Positions 61,418-64,000 of a stretch of DNA of 64,000 bases are shown in pieces. The stretch spans positions 110,996 through 174,995 of the forward strand of contig NZ_JAIQWW010000015.1 in the NCBI RefSeq assembly GCF_020164455.1, written 5' to 3'. How positions within the stretch are numbered: position 1 is the first letter of the stretch; each line of letters begins with the position of its first letter. The translations under genes were made by a program, and so were the position numbers. This DNA is from Phyllobacterium chamaecytisi. GTDB lineage: Bacteria; Pseudomonadota; Alphaproteobacteria; Rhizobiales; Rhizobiaceae. The notes beneath the pieces are model-generated. The model saw only the letters and a list, made by a program, of their open reading frames with translations. It was not told the DNA's origin and did no database searches.

Positions 61418-61624
61418 ATGAATCACGTATACTATTTTGCGGGGGATAACATTCTACCTCTTTGCCAAAAGCGCTACGTCGGGCAATCAGGTTCGGATGT
61501 TGAGGAGCACAATCCGAAGTTTTTGGTTTCTGTGCTGACCGAGAGGACGCTGGTTGGGAAGTACGCTCTGCGTAAGGCAAATAGGCGCGAGCGCATGCAT
61601 TTGAGGCTTCTCAGGTGCCACTAG
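61418..61624 (+). CDS. Possible small protein, 68 aa (doubtful)
   Basis: An ATG with a strong-looking ribosome site (GGAGGGGAAG) opens a 68-codon frame: MNHVYYFAGDNILPLCQKRY to LRLLRCH. Composition is not clearly protein-like in the second half and no domain is recognised. It could be a remnant. It lies on the same strand as the 81-residue gene 57 bp downstream. Confidence 0.3.
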   Translation: MNHVYYFAGDNILPLCQKRYVGQSGSDVEEHNPKFLVSVLTERTLVGKYALRKANRRERMHLRLLRCH

Positions 61625-61681
61625 ACAATTTGGTGTCTGTCGCATTTCCCGAGAGTTCGTGCATGGCATAGGGAGGAGAAC

Positions 61682-61927
61682 ATGCGTATCCAGAGACCGA
61701 TGCGTCCGACCGACTATCCGAGCCGGAGCTTCGATTGTCAGATGGCCCTGGGAGCAGAGTTCCGGCGTGCGATCGATACGCTTGCGAGCGAGGCGGGAGT
61801 AGCAGGATGGTCAACGAATGAAACCACTCGAGCCATTGTTGGCCTTGCCCTTGCCTATGCGGCGGACCAGCACATGGATCGAACGCCTGCGTCAACCAAG
61901 AATATAAAACGCCTCTTCTTGAACTGA
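61682..61927 (+). CDS. Small conserved-looking hypothetical protein, 81 aa
   Basis: MRIQRPMRPTDYPSRSFDCQ, then a helical part (MALGAEFRRAIDTLASEAGV, TTRAIVGLALAYAADQHMDR) and a basic tail (KNIKRLFLN). GGGAGGA before ATG 61682 is a strong ribosome site. No domain recognised. A hairpin 70 bp downstream probably ends the transcript. Confidence 0.7.
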   Translation: MRIQRPMRPTDYPSRSFDCQMALGAEFRRAIDTLASEAGVAGWSTNETTRAIVGLALAYAADQHMDRTPASTKNIKRLFLN

Positions 61928-61996
61928 GCAGGTGATTGGATGGTTTGAAGCGAATTTCCTTCGTTCGCTGTGGGGTCAGACAGCTCCAGTCATCCG

Positions 61997-62029
61997 GTGC
62001 GTGGTTCGATGGCAAATCGAACCACGCAC
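61997..62029. terminator. 14-bp perfect hairpin between convergent genes
   Basis: gtgcgtggttcgat (61997-62010) pairs exactly with atcgaaccacgcac (62016-62029) around ggcaa; tttt follows on the plus strand. Its arm shares gtgcgtggttcga with the inverted repeat at 58400-58543. It may end the 81-residue gene's transcript. Confidence 0.7.
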
Positions 62030-62045
62030 TTTTGCGACTTAGCCC

Positions 62046-62075
62046 AAAAACCGCCCGCAATTGCTTGCGAGCGGT
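62046..62075 (-). terminator. Terminator for the aceA operon (minus strand)
   Basis: The stem formed by accgcccgcaa (62050-62060) and ttgcgagcggt (62065-62075), with one mismatch, is followed on the minus strand by TTTTT. It lies 53 bp after the stop of the 77-residue gene downstream of aceA. Confidence 0.8.
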
Positions 62076-62127
62076 CCTGCGCGCCGTGCTGGCCCCAGAC
62101 CGAAGCCAGAGAAGGCCACGGGCGAAA

Positions 62128-62361
62128 TTACTGCCTTGTCACAACAACCGGGATAAGAAGATCGCCCCAGTTGCCGTCGCCGCCATGGTGACGGGCGGAA
62201 CGGACCAGTTCCACGGACACACCGGCGTCCACCGCCTTCATGACGGATTGGTTGAGGCGATGCAGATCATTGGCGACCATACGAATGACAGCCTGCTGGT
62301 CTGTATTCATGGCCGATGATTGCTCCTCGGCCCGTTCCTTGACGCGTGTCTGCGGTGCCAT
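62128..62361 (-). CDS. Small protein downstream of isocitrate lyase, 77 aa
   Basis: MAPQTRVKERAEEQSSAMNT, then VANDLHRLNQSVMKAVDAGV and ARHHGGDGNWGDLLIPVVV. It starts 27 bp after aceA and is followed by a terminator, so it is the last gene of the aceA transcript. Its close coupling to aceA suggests a role tied to the glyoxylate shunt, but no domain is recognised. Confidence 0.75.
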   Translation of the reverse strand: MAPQTRVKERAEEQSSAMNTDQQAVIRMVANDLHRLNQSVMKAVDAGVSVELVRSARHHGGDGNWGDLLIPVVVTRQ

Positions 62362-62388
62362 GATTTTTCTCCTTGGCGTTTTGTTGTT

Positions 62389-63678
<1,290 letters not shown>

Positions 63679-64000
63679 TATTATCTCCACAAAGAGTTTT
63701 ATCCCGCCGCAGCCTGTCTGATAGTGAAGTTTGACGACCGCGTTGATATGACTAGATTTACATTGCAGCGCGATATGATCCAGAAATATCGGGTATTTCG
63801 ATGGATTTATCGAGTTATCCTGTTGTGTGTTTGACAAATCCGATTTGTAAATTTGTAAATTTTGTAATATTCTGATTAAACCAACGATGTGTAAATTCCT
63901 GTCAAGGTCGGGAGTCTGTATGCCTCATGCTTGTGTAGCTCCGCCGTTTAAGGGTTTTCATTCAGCACTCACCTCTCCGTCATCCTCGGGCTTGACCCGA
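63679..64000. promoter_or_regulatory. aceA upstream region with ATTTGTAA repeats; dispersed repeat at window end
   Basis: 322 bp with no gene. At 63834-63867 lie an inverted repeat acaaat-ccg-atttgt and tandem ATTTGTAA, ATTTGTAA, ATTTTGTAA units, a likely operator for aceA control. The last 24 bases (63977-64000) begin ccgtcatcctcgggcttgac, related to the 54181-54386 inverted repeat and cut by the window end. Confidence 0.6.

Overview
The window looks like a chromosomal segment of an alphaproteobacterium of the order Hyphomicrobiales (Rhizobiales), in the Phyllobacterium/Brucella/Rhizobium neighbourhood. The reasons are the zwf-pgl-edd operon, a ureDABC-x-EFG urease cluster, puuAB-like polyamine genes, an aceA gene with a small downstream partner, a DUF1127 mini-protein, and several short palindromic repeats of the kind scattered through rhizobial genomes. 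The genus cannot be fixed from sequence reading alone. No tRNA, rRNA, CRISPR array, prophage or intact transposase was seen.

Layout. 1-5760: a polysaccharide cluster (glycosyltransferases, WcaF-like acetyltransferase, polymerase, YdcF-like protein, WecA-like initiating transferase). 5761-17415: an accessory island. It holds two LuxR-type paralogues (6153-6935 and 14809-15621) flanking a SARP/BTAD-TPR regulator, two peptide genes with matching N-termini, a YcaO gene and a TfuA gene. It also holds a 269-bp MITE-like element, two pseudogenes (one an HlyD-type export adaptor) and an orphan hairpin-terminator region. 17636-23452: small metabolic genes (amidase, Dabb protein, glycerate kinase, LLM oxidoreductase) and small secreted or unknown proteins. 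23435-29587: urease. 29625-39518: proC and a second polysaccharide cluster (O-antigen ligase/polymerase, five transferases, flippase, Wzc/ExoP-like co-polymerase). 39724-43220: a sarcosine-oxidase-beta-like gene, folD and a GlxA/GbdR-type regulator. 43214-52262: a VapBC pair, the Entner-Doudoroff operon, ALDH and two SDR genes, and a second toxin-antitoxin pair. 52308-64000: PitA, a FabH-like enzyme, an RTX-type protein, gamma-glutamylputrescine pathway genes, a Crp-like regulator and isocitrate lyase.

The strongest candidate for an undescribed system is 7959-13105, a putative RiPP locus. An 80-residue and a 217-residue protein share an ungapped N-terminal region (LWLVD-x-E-x-x-T). After it, the short protein has one RSD...SH-like segment. 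The long protein has eight copies of a 19-residue unit (consensus RSNPSERAHSAGPVV followed by four variable residues), five of them nearly identical. YcaO and TfuA follow on the same strand. This is the architecture of a multi-core precursor with a YcaO-TfuA modification pair. The precursors contain no cysteine, so thiazol(in)es are excluded. The product is unknown, and no exporter or protease is recognisable apart from the broken HlyD-type gene nearby.

A second theme is dispersed palindromic DNA. One 61-bp unit occurs in tandem after an SDR gene, whose stop codon it supplies, and also in frame inside the Wzc-like gene. A 143-bp element occurs twice. A perfect 48-bp inverted repeat, a 42-bp inverted repeat between the puu genes and a 178-bp nested-hairpin element are also present.
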